Source of the DNA: Campanula takesimana | Lineage: Eukaryota; Streptophyta; Magnoliopsida; Asterales; Campanulaceae | NCBI GenBank assembly: GCA_026119855.1 | Contig: JAOWBW010001592.1 | Span: 62,001-126,000, forward strand | DNA: 64,000 nt | Direction of reading: 5' to 3' | Part shown: positions 33,111-44,506 of the stretch, piece after piece | How the letters are laid out: each line of letters starts with the position of its first letter | How positions within the stretch are numbered: the first letter of the stretch is position 1 | Translations under genes and position numbers: made by a program | Notes under the pieces: generated by a model | Database searches by the model: none | Told to the model about the DNA's origin: nothing | The model's input: only the letters and a program-made list of their open reading frames with translations

Positions 33111-35069
33111 AACCGGCAATTATGGCCCAACTATTTTATTTTCGTGGGACTCTTTTATTTATCTTGGACTCAATTAATTAATGAGTAAGTATTGGGTTTA
33201 CTTTGAGCTTTAGGAAATTAAAACCCAATAGGATATTGAATCCTTTTCAATTAGGGAATTAAAACCCTTTTAATATAAATACTCCCTAACCCTAAGACCC
33301 TAGTTTTATTTTCTATCTCAAAAGAAAAAGCAAAAGAACGGGAAAGAGAGGGGACGGCGCAGAGAAGAGAGCAGCCGCAGAAGGTTGAGGCAGAGGTAGA
33401 GCCGGAGAAGGAGAAGAGAAAGAGAGAAGGTGAACGTGTTCATCAAGGTAAATCGAGAACCCATAAATCCTTCTTCTCCATCTTTATTAAGCTTTGATCA
33501 TTAGGAATTCAAACCCTAAGAAGATGATGATCAACTAGGGTTGGCTGTGAATAGTAATATGCGAATAGTAATTCGTGAATAGTAATATGTGAATAGTAAT
33601 ATGCGAATAGTAAACTGTGAATAGTGAAGCTGTGAATAGTGTTTTGGTGAGTATAATGGAACCCTAAAGCATATTAATTGGTAATAGAAACAATGAAACC
33701 CTAGGGGTATTTTGGTAAACTAAAAGGTATTTTGGGAATACAAATAAAGGTTAGTACAAACCCTAGAATGAATACCAACCTTAAAAGGGGTTTAAGAAGA
33801 TAAACTCATAATGTTAAGAAAGTAAAAGAAAAGTAATTGGGGACGGAAGTAAATAGTATTACTTGTCCTAAGACTATTTTATGCATGATTGTAGATTCGT
33901 GCACGAGGTTTGCTAAGTGGAATAACGCAAAGCCAAGGTAAGGGATTACGTTCCTTAAGTATTTGAGATTCATCCTTTAATGTAGGATTCTCTTAATTCT
34001 TTCAAAGTGTAGCTACTAATGGCCGGTAGCATTTGAACTCCGATGTTGATATAACGTCTTTTGAATTATCTTACCCGTGATATGTGTTGTTCATAGGGTA
34101 TCTAAGTGAATTGAAATTGTTTATGTATTCTTGTACCTAGAATACTTTGTGGAATATGGCTGTATCTAATTGAAACAGGTGCAGTTAGCTTAGTCTGATT
34201 AAAAAAGGCTTAGCTATAATTAGTCTGAGTGAAAAGGGCTAATTAAGATAGTCTAATTTGATTGAAAAGAATTAGGCGTAAACGCTGCTTGATGAAGTGG
34301 CTTAATGATCATGATCGAACTTAAGAGAGAGCACCGTGAGGAGGTGTAAGGTCTCTCGACACCCTGAAAAGGTGTAACACCCTGAAAAGGTGACGTAGAA
34401 ACTATGGAATTGACGAACTTGTACTAGGGTCATAATCCTTGAATATGATAATTGTATTTTGTGTAGGTACAGTTAAAGCTTATTGATGTTAGACTTTCGT
34501 TGAAATATATTGTTTGGCTCCGTTCTTTCGGTCATCTCTCCTTAGTACCCGGAGAGATCCCGTATCAACTTACTGAGCATTGTTCGCTCACCCCTTTCTT
34601 ATATTCTTTTCCCCAGGTAATAAGTAGTGGAAAAGGTTAGATCGCAGAGCATGGCGGTCCATGACATGATGAAGGATTTTAAGACATTGATTTTGGTTTA
34701 TGTTGAAAAGCTAGTGGGTTGTACTAGCCGTTAAGATTTGAATTTTAGTTATGCTTCCGCTTTATTTTGAATTATGCTTCCGTTGAATAGGTTTGATTTG
34801 AGCGTTTTAGGAAGACATAGATTGCTTGAAGTCAAACTAGTTAATTATGGAAACTTACTATTTTAGGAAAGAACCTAAGATAAGAATTCCTCGAGAGATA
34901 TGAGGAATATAAGTGAACACTTTGGGAGTGAAACTTGAAGGGTTACACTAGAATGTCATTCTTTTAAGTTGCTTATGCAATTGATGATTATAGTCATATA
35001 CCTTTAAGCATATGGTACTGATAATAAGTTATGTCCTGATTGTAAGTTATGGATGGACTTAGAAGAAAC
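33111..35069 (+). repeat. Probable LTR and leader remains of a Tekay/Del-like chromovirus
   Basis: A TATA-like TATAAATA near 33275 is followed by a transcript-like leader. The stretch around 34560-34680 (TTCTTATATTCTTTTCCCC, then a GGTAATA) is the pattern I associate with Del/Tekay LTRs. LTR borders and primer site could not be found, so it is degenerate. A 14-bp minisatellite lies within it. Confidence 0.5.
33547..33645. repeat. 14-bp minisatellite, seven copies
   Basis: Units of GTGAATAGTAATAT with small changes start at 33547, 33561, 33575, 33589, 33603, 33617 and 33632. Confidence 0.85.
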
Positions 35070-35649
35070 ATGAAGATGAACGTGAAGCACAGAACAATTA
35101 AGAAAAGAGTGATCCATAGGTATACACTCAAGATTCGAAAGATAAATGAAGAATTGGAAGTTCAAAAGGCAAGAGTGAATCTTACACTAGAGGAGTGAAT
35201 GCGAGATAGGAAGACATTGCTAGACACTCGCAAGGAATTGGAAGAAATTAAGGAGATCATGAACCAAAATGAAAAGTACTATCATGGAACCAGAGAAGAA
35301 GTCAATGGTTTTACAAATTGAAAGACTTAAAGGAAGAAAGAGCTAGGGAGTCAGAACCAACAACCCCCGTAGGCAATGAAGCGCCAAAGGAAGATAATTG
35401 GTAGTTGAAGAAGAGATCGAGGAAGTAGAAATTAACCTTGGGGACAATGAAGCTACCCCAATTGTAATTGATGATGATGAACCACCAATATTACCCGTTC
35501 GTAGGTCCAGAGGTAGACCAAGAGGCTCTAAGAAGACTCCAAAGGTGCCTAGTGGAAGACCTAGGGGAAGGCCTAGGAAGGTGTCCATGATTGAAATGTG
35601 GAACATAGAATTTATACCATTCATAGTATTGATAGTTAGTTCTAGTTAG
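35070..35649 (+). pseudogene. Decayed coiled-coil plus AT-hook ORF ahead of chromovirus gag
   Basis: From ATG 35070 the frame encodes a basic start (KMNVKHRTIKKRVIH), a helical charged segment (LDTRKELEEIKEIMNQNEK), an acidic segment (EEEIEEVEINLGDNEA) and two AT-hook cores (RRSRGRPRGSKK and SGRPRGRPRKV). A TGA splits the coil and at least two shifts occur before 35398; the AT-hook part 35398-35649 is open. AT-hooks bind the minor groove of AT-rich DNA. I know of no such ORF as standard in Tekay elements, so it may be captured host sequence. Confidence 0.5.
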
Positions 35650-35826
35650 AGAAAATACTAGAATTTTTGTTTTGTTTACTTTTATTCCAAGAAGATCCTC
35701 GTAATAAAAGTTTATGATTTATACAAAGCAAATGGATTTGTTTAGTGTTTCGTTCTTAAATGTTAAAGCGTGTGAGCTAGTCTAGAACGAGAAAGTATGG
35801 GTCAAGTGAAAATACCTTACGTATAA

Positions 35827-36360
35827 TTGGCGTATTGAAATGGCCAAGTGAAATTAGTTTTGGTCTAGTAAAACGATCGAAACAAGAATAAAGTGACCTA
35901 TTGGAACGGTCAAGTAAGAAAGAATAAAATGACCTATTGAAACGGTCAAAAGTAAAAGTAGTTGGCTTAGTAAAACGGCTAAAATGTGAATGAAAGTAGG
36001 TCTAGTGAATTGACCTGCGATGAATAAGTAAAGTCTAGTAAAATGACTTCCCTAAGTAGAATTGGTCTATTGGAACGAACGGGAATCTTGTAAACCGATC
36101 TTTTGTAAAAGTTACGTCTTTTGGGGACGACCTATTTATGTGAAAGTATTAAGCATAGTACAATGCTTGTGTTCGTGTGAGTAATAATGTTAAATGTGCG
36201 AGTTTACCTGGAACAAGTAAGAATGGTCTATTGAAACGACCAATGAAAGTGATTATGGTCTATTGAAATGACCGATGAAAATAGAAATGGTCTAATGAAG
36301 CGACCAATAAATCTAGTAAAGTCGACTAATGAAAATAGTGATGGTCTGTTGAAGCGACCA
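35827..36360. repeat. Array of about eleven mini-hairpins with compensated stems
   Basis: Units have 4- to 5-bp arms and an 8- to 11-base loop similar to TATTGAAAC. Arm pairs: TTGGC/GCCAA (35827), TGACC/GGTCA (35894, 35930), AGGTC/GACCT (35998), AAGTC/GACTT (36031), CGTC/GACG (36115), AAGCA/TGCTT (36151), and TGGTC/GACCA (36224, 36256 imperfect, 36288, 36342). The stem letters differ between units but remain paired, while the loops stay similar. No known family was recognised. Confidence 0.7.
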
Positions 36361-36455
36361 GTGGTTTAATGAATGACCCATAAATAGAATGTTAGACTGT
36401 AGAGACGAGCTATAGTATGAGAGAGCGTGAAAAAGTCTCGTATTCATGATAACTA

Positions 36456-36953
36456 ATGATATTATCATATTATCTAGCAAGTGTTCGAAACGCCAGAGTG
36501 GCTGAGTTTATGATGCTAACTCAAGGAAGTATGACGGTGAACGACTATGGTGATAGATTTACCGAATTGCTAGAATTTTCCCTAACGCTCTTCGAAGATG
36601 AAGCGCAAAAGGCTCGAGAATTTGAAGCTGGTTTTAGCAACCGAATCCGATATAGAATCACTCCATTAATGCTACCAACCTATGATCAAGTGTTGGATAG
36701 GACAAGGATAGTGGAGAAAGAATCAGATAGTTATCGCAGTAAGCGAGAAGAGAAGAAGAGTCAACTGAGAAAGAGTCGACTGAATCTAAAGGAAGCTGGA
36801 ACCGCGATGGGAAAAATAATAAGCGGAAGGCTACTGATGATCGTGAAAAGGAAGGTAGTACAAGTAAGTACCAGAGTAAAGGCTATGGCAATAGAAATAA
36901 TGGTAATAAGAACGACGCCAAAGGGCAAGGTTCTAATAAGAAGTGCCAAATGA
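36456..36953 (+). pseudogene. Chromovirus gag fragment
   Basis: ARVAEFMMLTQGSMTVNDYG followed by a DRFTELLEF segment and LPTYDQVLDRTRIVEKES are the conserved capsid part of Tekay/Del gag. The N-terminus is missing, and the tail shifts frame into a basic, lysine/asparagine-rich stretch. The zinc knuckle is absent: the frame runs from the tail straight towards protease. Confidence 0.8.
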
Positions 36954-39237
36954 TTACTTGGCTAAGAATATGAATTTAATTCCTGAGGCGTTAGAGAATT
37001 CTTTAGTTATGGATATTCAAACTAGAGAATCGATCCCTATTACGTCTATATCTAGGAAGTGTCCTTTAAAATTGGACGGAAAGGAGTTTGAAGTTGATCT
37101 CATTAGTTTGGAGGTCGGGGAATTTGATGTAATCTTAGGAATGGACTGGTTAGCTGCATACCATGCCCATGTGGATTGCTTTAACAAAGAAGTTCACTCC
37201 AGATTTTTGTCTGGAGAAGAGTGTTGTTTTCGAGGAATGAAACTTAGAACAAGATCGAACCTTATATCGGTAGTGAAGGTTCGTAAGTTGTTAAGAAAGG
37301 ATGTGAAGGATTCTTAGCGTACATTGATGCACGTGCAAAAAGGAAGTAACCGTAGAATCACTTTCTGTGATTAAAGATTTCAAGGACGTGTTTCCTGAGG
37401 ATTTATCGGGAATACCTCCATAAAGAGAAGTAGAATTTTCTATCGATTTGGTACCGGAGACTTCACCAATATCGAAGGCGCCATATAGAATGGCTCCGTC
37501 AGAATTGAAGAATTAAAGGAGCAACTGCAAGAGTTGTTGGATAAGAGTTCGATTAGACCGAGTGTATCACCATGGGGTGCACCGGTGTTGTTGTGAAGAA
37601 GAAGGATGGGTCGATGAGTTTATGTATCGACTATCGTGAATTGAACCGCGTGACAGTAAGGAATCAATACCCGTTGCCAAGAATAGATGATTTGTTTGAT
37701 CAACTTCGTGGAGCGTATTATTTCTCGAAGATAGACTTGAGGTCTAGTTATCATCATCTAAGAGCGAAGAAGAATGGTATAGCTAAGACAACCTTTAGAA
37801 CAAAGTATGTTCATTATAGTTTGTAGTGATGCCATTTGGATTGACTAACGCACCGGCAATGTTTGTTAAGCTTATGAATAGGATATTTCAGAAGTTTATG
37901 GTTAAATGTGTGATAGTGTTCATTGATGATATCTTGGTGTATTCGAGGACCAAGGAGGAACATGAAGAGCACTTGAAGTCAGTGCTACAAATTTTAAAAG
38001 AGCATAAGTTATATGCAAAATTCAAGAAGTGTGAATTTTGGTTGGAGAAGGTGGCATTCTTAGGACATATGGTGTCAATGGATGGAATAGCTGTTGATCC
38101 AACAAAAAAAAATAGAAGCAATTGTGAACTGGGAAAGACCAACTTCGGTAAGCGAGATAAGAAGTTTCTTAGGTTTGGTTGGCTACTATAGGAGATTCGT
38201 AGAAGGTTTCTCGAACTTTTCAGTGCCATTAACGAAGTTAACTTAGAAAGGAGCAAAGTTTGTTTGGATAGAAGGATGTGAAAAGAGTTTTGAGAAATTG
38301 AAGCGCGATTGGTGTCCGCACCTGTCCTTGCTTTACCATCGGGATAAGATGGATTTATGATATATAGTGATGCTTCACTTAAAGGACTAGGCTGCGTATT
38401 GGTGCAGAATGATAAGGTTATAGCTTATGCATCTAGACAATTGAAGAACCATGGGAAGAATTATCCAACCCATGATCTAGAGTCAGCTGCAGTGGTGTTT
38501 GCTTTGAAGATATGGAGGCACTACTTGTATAGGGTGACATGTCAGATTTATACGGATTATAAAAGCCTTAAGTACATATTCACCCAGAAAGATCTTAATA
38601 TGCGACAAAGAAGATACTTGGAATTACTGAAAGATTATGATTGTACGATTTTGTACCACCTTGGGAAAGCTAATAAAGTAGCAGGCGCGTTGAGTAGAAA
38701 GAACCGTGGAATGCTAGCGACGCTAATTTCTAAGGAGGAAAGTGCGTGGAACCGCATTGAGATTTCAAGCATGGAAGTACAAGTGAAGGGTTATTTGGCT
38801 CAAATGAGTGCTCAGCCAACGCTTATGGTTAGAATTAAAGGAGCACAAGGGAGTGACGAAGAAATAATGAAAATGCATGAGAGTATCGATAAAGGGAAGG
38901 CAAAATACTTTCGTGTGGGAGAAGATGGAATCATGAGGTACCAATCTAGGGTATGGGTGCCAGACAATGAGGATATTATGAGGGAGATTTTGAAGGAAGC
39001 TCATTGTTCGAGATTTTCCGTACATCCTGGAAGTACAAAGATGTATAGAAACTTGAGAGAGACGTTCTGGTGGAACAATATGAAAGGAGATATAGCCGAG
39101 TTTGTATCAAAGTGTTTGGTGTGTCAACAAATAAAAAGTGAGCACCAGAGATCGGCAGGATTACTACAGTCATTACCTATTCCTGAGTGGAAGTGGGAGC
39201 ATATAGCCATGGATTTGGTAGTAGGGTTACCAAGGAC
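36954..39237 (+). pseudogene. Chromovirus pol (protease end, RT, RNase H, integrase start), broken
   Basis: VGEFDVILGMDWLAAYHAHV is the C-terminal half of the protease; the catalytic DTG/DSG part is deleted. Reverse transcriptase motifs: LCIDYRELNRVTVRNQYPLP, YYFSKIDLRSSYH, MPFGLTNAPAMF and CVIVFIDDILVYS. RNase H: MIYSDASLKGLGCVLVQNDK and YIFTQKDLNMRQRRYLELLK. Integrase finger: HPGSTKMYRN followed by CLVCQQIKSEHQ, then MDLVVGLPRT, where homology ends at 39237. Several stops and frameshifts occur (37316, 37824, about 38110, 38245, 38350). The rest of integrase and any chromodomain are lost at the junction with the Tat fragment. Confidence 0.88.
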
Positions 39238-39245
39238 GTTAAGTC

Positions 39246-39768
39246 GCAAAGCCTCTTGTCAACTCCCAACCCAAAAACCCCGAGAAGTACCGTGATGTTA
39301 ACAAAAGGTGTGCTTTCCATAGTTACCATCGGCACAATACCGATGAGTGCTCTGTTGTAAAATGCATCATTCTGGATTTGATTGAGAGGGGAAAGCTCGA
39401 ACGCCCCCACGCCCCCGATACAACCAATACACGAGTATCGACATACTTGAGTTCGCAGAATCTAATCCCATGGCCTCCCCGATGGTCGATAAATGGAGTG
39501 ATATCTGCCCCAAGGAAAAGGAGCCCGTGATTGACGAAGTCGTCAATCCCAAAGTGGGAAATCCAGTCTTGGAAAAGTGGACCAAATTAGTGTCCCAAAT
39601 GGTGGTTCCTAAATTCAGCAAAGCCGAAATGATGGAAGGCGTTTGGAAAGGATCAGTGGCACGGAAAATGTCTGAAGGGCTAAATGCCCCAGGTTGGGAA
39701 ATGGATGGTACTGTGGTTGCCCTAGCGAAGGACGAAGTTTCAAAACCCCTTCCACAAACCTCCCCTTA
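39246..39768 (+). pseudogene. Tat gag fragment with zinc-binding segment
   Basis: KPLVNSQPKNPEKYRDVNKR then CAFHSYHRHNTDECSVVKC and IILDLIERGKLERPHAP closely match 14000-13850 of the first Tat element. One frameshift near 39425 leads into the frame ending at 39769, whose C-terminal part (WTKLVSQMVVPKFSKAEMM) was not recognised. Confidence 0.8.
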
Positions 39769-41959
39769 GAAAGAGTCTGTTTTCATCCTTAGGAAGAGTC
39801 AGTTGCTTTTAGGATGTGTGATAAGCCCTTAAGAAAGGTCAGTTAGGTTTAGAGTCTTGACTCCCCAGTTAATGCCATGTGGTGACCATTCTGAATCTAT
39901 TGTCAGTTTTCTTAATAAGATTATTATTATTACTGCCTTGTCGAAAGTTCATGTAAAGTGTGTTTGAGTCTTTCACTCGAAATGAAAATGTGTCTTAAAA
40001 AAATGGAGATCAAGTTTTCTCAAAATAAAAGATCATGTTTTCCTAAAAGGTCAATCCGCTAACGAAGCAATCTTTTCAAATCCCGGTTATAATTTCACCT
40101 TGAGGTTTAATATGCTAAAGTCTTTCGCGGTTCTCATTGGAAACATCGACCAAGGAACCCACATTTGAATTGGTGTCCGAGACAACCATCCATGTGAACA
40201 ACAAGGAGAAGCCCGTGCTTCGGAAGCCCAAAGGCGGCCACATCAAAAGGAGGTCTGTACCCTCGTCGAGTGTCATGCATAAATGTTGCCCACCTTGAAA
40301 AGAAATCAACAAAAGGAGATGGCCAAAGCGACTCCCAACTCATGAATAGACGGATCCGGGAATTACAATGCCAAGCCAAGTGGAGACCTCGCGATATCTT
40401 TCCCGATGACACGGAACCCGAGTTCCCCATGGAAGACATGGAATATACCGACGACAACCCCTCCAACAATTGAGGAAGAAAATGGATCATCGTGCTTCAT
40501 GGGAACCCATCCCTAAAAAAAAAAATGAAAAAAAAATAGTCTTCCAGCTTCGTAGGTTCTAGATTTTCACCAAAGTCCATCTTGGACTGTGTCTTTTTAT
40601 TTTTACAAAGGTCCATACTTGGACATGTATGTACAAAGTTATCTAAATAAAAGAGTCATTTTACTTCTCTTCTCTCTAGACTTGAGACATTATTTGCAAT
40701 ATACATTTACTCTTGAAATTGCCTTGCTTGATATTATCAATTGATTGCTACGTCCCTAAAATGATGAATTGACTCCTAAGCATACTAGTCAATGACGACT
40801 CATTAAGGATGAATGGACCTAACATGAATAAAAATGCTAAATGCAAACAATTAATCTTGATGTGAATAAATGTTGTGATCAATTGGCATGAAGAAACCAT
40901 TAATGGCAAGCCTTCCTTTATACACATCCCCAATACACATTCCCCGATACACAACCCGATACACCTTTCCGATACAAATTCTTGATGCACATCAAAGGCA
41001 TCCCAAGACAATGAAAAGGCAAGGATGTTGTTGCTCAACCACTAAGATTCAACCGTGATCGCGCGTGCGCAACCAAGCAAAGGGCTCCCTGGATCTTCAA
41101 AGTCAAAGCCGAAAATGACAGACATGCCACCAAGGGGCTACAAATGAGCCAATGCCCAAGGAAGTAAGTTGGGGCTAATGTTTCCCCTCTCCCTCCAAAA
41201 AAAAGTGATAAGAGGGAGAGGAAATGAATATGTGAATTGAAAGGAAATGAATACATGCAAAGAGGAAGTCTGCCTCAAATGCTCACCAAGTTCACTGTAA
41301 AAGTCCACCTCAAAGAACATCCTGAGGAGTTCACCGCAAAGCAAAGCGATCTTCATCAGCAAAGCAACAACATCCTTCAAAATGACACCAACTTCAGCAA
41401 AAGACGATCCACGGCCGAACTACGGCGACCTGAGCTTCTCAAACTGAGGGGAACGTAGGCAAACCTTCGGGTCCAGTCACAACATGAAACAAAACAATCA
41501 AACTATGGTCCTCTCAAAATGACCAAGTTTTATCCCATTGGTCCCATCAATGACCGATGTCCCAAACACACCTTCTTCTTCCGATCTTGCCATTGATCGA
41601 ATCTTAATCTCAATTGATCACAACATTTATACATGTTAAGGCTAATGGCTTGTTATAATCTTGACTTAATAATAAACATGGTCCATTCAAGCAATCATTT
41701 TCATAATCTTAACCAAGGAAAATTTCAAATGTCTCGACAAGTCTTCTTCTCTACATCTTAGGAAAGAGCTAAACAATTGTATTCTGTCTAGCAAGGGATT
41801 TCTCCCATTTCATGATATATTGCTCAAAGAGCTCACCAACATAAAGTAACTCTCTCCCAAATAAAACCCTTGCATGTTTTCCTCCAAGAAAATACTTTAA
41901 AGTCCCCGTTCTATCGAGTCGGCTGGATCACTCATAAAAAAAAAGAAAGGCACCAAAAA
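39769..41959 (+). other. Non-coding or unrecognised part of the Tat fragment
   Basis: No recognisable pol domain. A 67-codon frame at 40270-40473 (acidic end, FPDDTEPEFPMEDMEY) may be a leftover coding piece. 40500-41950 shows nothing else of note. Confidence 0.45.
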
Positions 41960-42330
41960 AGTAGCCCGCTAGGTGGAAAACCTGCAAGGGCGGCCTAGGC
42001 AAAAAACATGTTGTGCCATAAAAATACGCAAAAAAAAGAAGCCCGCTATGTTGAAAACCCGAAAGGGCGGCCTAGGCAAAAGAAAGGGTGCGTCATGAAA
42101 AAGGGATGTGTTCCTAACCTCACTTCAAAGGTCATATTGGGGCTACATCCACATCAACGACGACAAGGACATGGGGCTACCTCCACATCAACGACCATAA
42201 GGACATGGGGCTACCTCCACATCAACAACCACAAGGACATGGGGCTACCTCCACATCGATGACAACGAAGGCATGGGGCTACCCTGACATCAATGACGAC
42301 AAGGACATGGGGCTACCCCAACATTAACAA
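41960..42330. repeat. Two-copy GCCCGCT repeat and 34-bp tandem array
   Basis: A segment starting GCCCGCT and ending GGGCGGCCTAGGCAAAA occurs at 41964 and 42041 (77 bp apart). Then about six units of 34 bp containing ATGGGGCTACCTCCACATCA start at 42139, 42173, 42207 and onward. ORF 42008-42262 is a by-product. Confidence 0.85.
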
Positions 42331-42714
42331 CAAAAGGGTTCTCTATTCCCGATCGCTCCTAAGGAATGGACAAAATCCAAAGGAATTTATGCATGACAAA
42401 CCTCACGGTTAAGTTAAAATAAAAAATTTGACTAAAATGATTTGTTAAAAGACTTGCCTTTAGGAATAAGCATTTCCAAAATTTTTCCTTTTGGCATCAT
42501 TTATCAAAGACCATGATTCAAGCAAAATGCTTTTGATCTCCTCTCAAAATGATTTTCCCAAAGTTTTGGACTCTTTCGTCCACAATGTGTCTTAACGGTT
42601 GCCCCTAGGCTCTTCCCCGGTGTCAAGAAAATGTGTCAACCATCCCGTAGAGTAGTGTTGACCCAACCCAAGCCTTGACCCAGAAGGATCTCTTTAGGTT
42701 CAAGCCTTTGTCCC

Positions 42715-43285
42715 GGTATTCCTTAGTCGGACGTAAGACCAGTTTTCCCGTCAAACTCCCCAAAGATGGAGTTGACCAAGCCTTGACTCAGAATAGTCAT
42801 AATAGGTTGAAACCCTTGTCCCCGGCAGTCCTTTGTTGGACATAAGACCAGTTTTCCCGTCAAACTCCCCAAAGATAGAGTTGACCAAGCCTTGACTCAG
42901 AATAGTCATAATAGGTTGAAACCCTTGTCCCCGGCAGTCCTTAGTCAGACGTAAGACCAGTTTTCCCGTCAAACTCCCCAAAGATGGAGTTGACCAAGCC
43001 TTGACTCAGAATAGTCATTATATGTTAAGACCCTTGTCCCCAGCCGTCCTTAGTGGGACAAAAGACCAGTTTTCCAGTCGAGCTCCCCAAAGGTGGAATT
43101 GACCCAAGTCAAACCTTGACTTAGAATAGTCATTATAGGTTGAGACCATTGTCCCCGGCAGTCCTTAGTCGGACGTAAGACCAGTTTTCCCGTCAAACTC
43201 CCCAAAGATGGAGTTGACCAAACCTTGACTTAGAATAGTCATAGGTTGAGGTCCTTATCCCCGGCAGTCCAAAATGACGTAAGGC
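42715..43285. repeat. About 115-bp tandem array
   Basis: Four to five units containing AAGACCAGTTTTCCCGTCAA and ending near GTCCCCGGCAGTCC. It is the reverse complement of the 114-bp units at 4300-4540 in the first Tat element. Confidence 0.9.
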
Positions 43286-43292
43286 CATCCTT

Positions 43293-44260
43293 GTAAGTCA
43301 ACCCTCTCCATGGAGCAAAGTTGACCATGTCCCGTGTAAGTCAACCCTCTCCAAGGAGCCAAGTTGACCATGTCCCGCCTCTGACCCCGAGAGTCACGCT
43401 TCCTTATGTAAGTCAACCCTCTCCATAGAGCCAAGTTGACTATGTCCTGCCTCTGCCTCGCCAAGAGTCACGATTCCTTATGTAAGTCAACCCTCTCTAT
43501 AGAGCCAAGTTAACCATGTCGCGCCTCTGAACTCGCCAAGAGTCATGCCTTTGCCTTGTAAGTCAACCCTCTCCATAGAGCCAAGTTAACCATGTCCCGC
43601 CTCTGCCTCGCTAAGAGTCACGCTTCCTTGTGTAAGTCAACCCTCTCCATAGAGCCAAGTTGACCATGTCCCACCTCTGCCTCGCCAAGAGTCACGATTC
43701 CTTGTGTAAGTCAACCCTCTCCATAGAGCCAAGTTGACCATGTTCGAGTAAGTCAACCCTCTCTATAGAGCCAAGTTGACCATGTCCCGGTAAGTCAACC
43801 CTCTCCATAGAGCCAAGTTTACCATGTCCCGCCTCTGCCTCTCCTAGAGTCACGCTTCCTTGTCCATCTCCTGGTAAGTCAACCCTCTCCATAGAGCCAT
43901 GTTGACCATGTCCCACCTCCGCCTCGCCTAGAGTAACGCTTCTTTGTCTATGTCCAGGTAAGTCAACCCTCTCCATAGAGCCAAGTTGACCATGTCCCAC
44001 CTCTGCCTCGCCTAGAGTCACACTTCCTTTTCCATGTCTCGGTAAGTCAACCCTCTCCATAGAGCCAAGTTGACCATGTCCCACCTCTGCCTCGCCTAAA
44101 GTCACGCTTCCTTGTCCATGTCCCGGTAAGTCAACCCTCTCCGTAGAGCCAAGTTTACCATGTCCCACCTCTGCCTCACCAAGAGTCACATTTCCTTGTG
44201 TAAGTCAACCCTCTCCTTAGAGCCTAGTTGACTATGTCCCACCTCTGACTCACCGAGAGT
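43293..44260. repeat. Tandem array of 40-85-bp units
   Basis: About fourteen units begin GTAAGTCAACCCTCTCC and contain GAGCCAAGTTGACCATGTCC; many add a CTCTGCCTCGCC...AGAGTCACGC segment. Unit length varies because that segment is present or absent. It corresponds to the GGAGAGGGTTGACTT repeat at 4150-4250, there with only two copies. ORF 43692-44189 is a by-product of the repeat. Confidence 0.92.
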
Positions 44261-44506
44261 TACGCCCATTCCCTTAGGAGAGGATGACAGATATCCACCT
44301 AGCCTTTAGGTTTGCGTAGCCTTAAAAAACTCCTCACCCTCCCAAAACTACGATCGGCTTGATTCCCTCAGATAGGGATACATAGGAATCCTATACCACT
44401 ATGTCCAGCCATGAAACCAAATCGGTCAATGCCGTCTTCCCATCAGATTGGGATGCTATTTTTATCGACAACCCCGCTTTTCCAAAGCTACGTTGCCGAG
44501 GGGCTC

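Noticed and set aside
36939..39237. Chromodomain or full integrase for the chromovirus
   Set aside because: Sequence switches to Tat gag at 39237; no chromodomain motif found after it.
43692..44189. 165-residue repetitive ORF, minus strand
   Set aside because: Entirely produced by the tandem array; repeat units happen to be open in this frame.
42139..44260. Possible CRISPR-like array
   Set aside because: Units are adjacent tandem repeats without unique spacers, in a plant retrotransposon.
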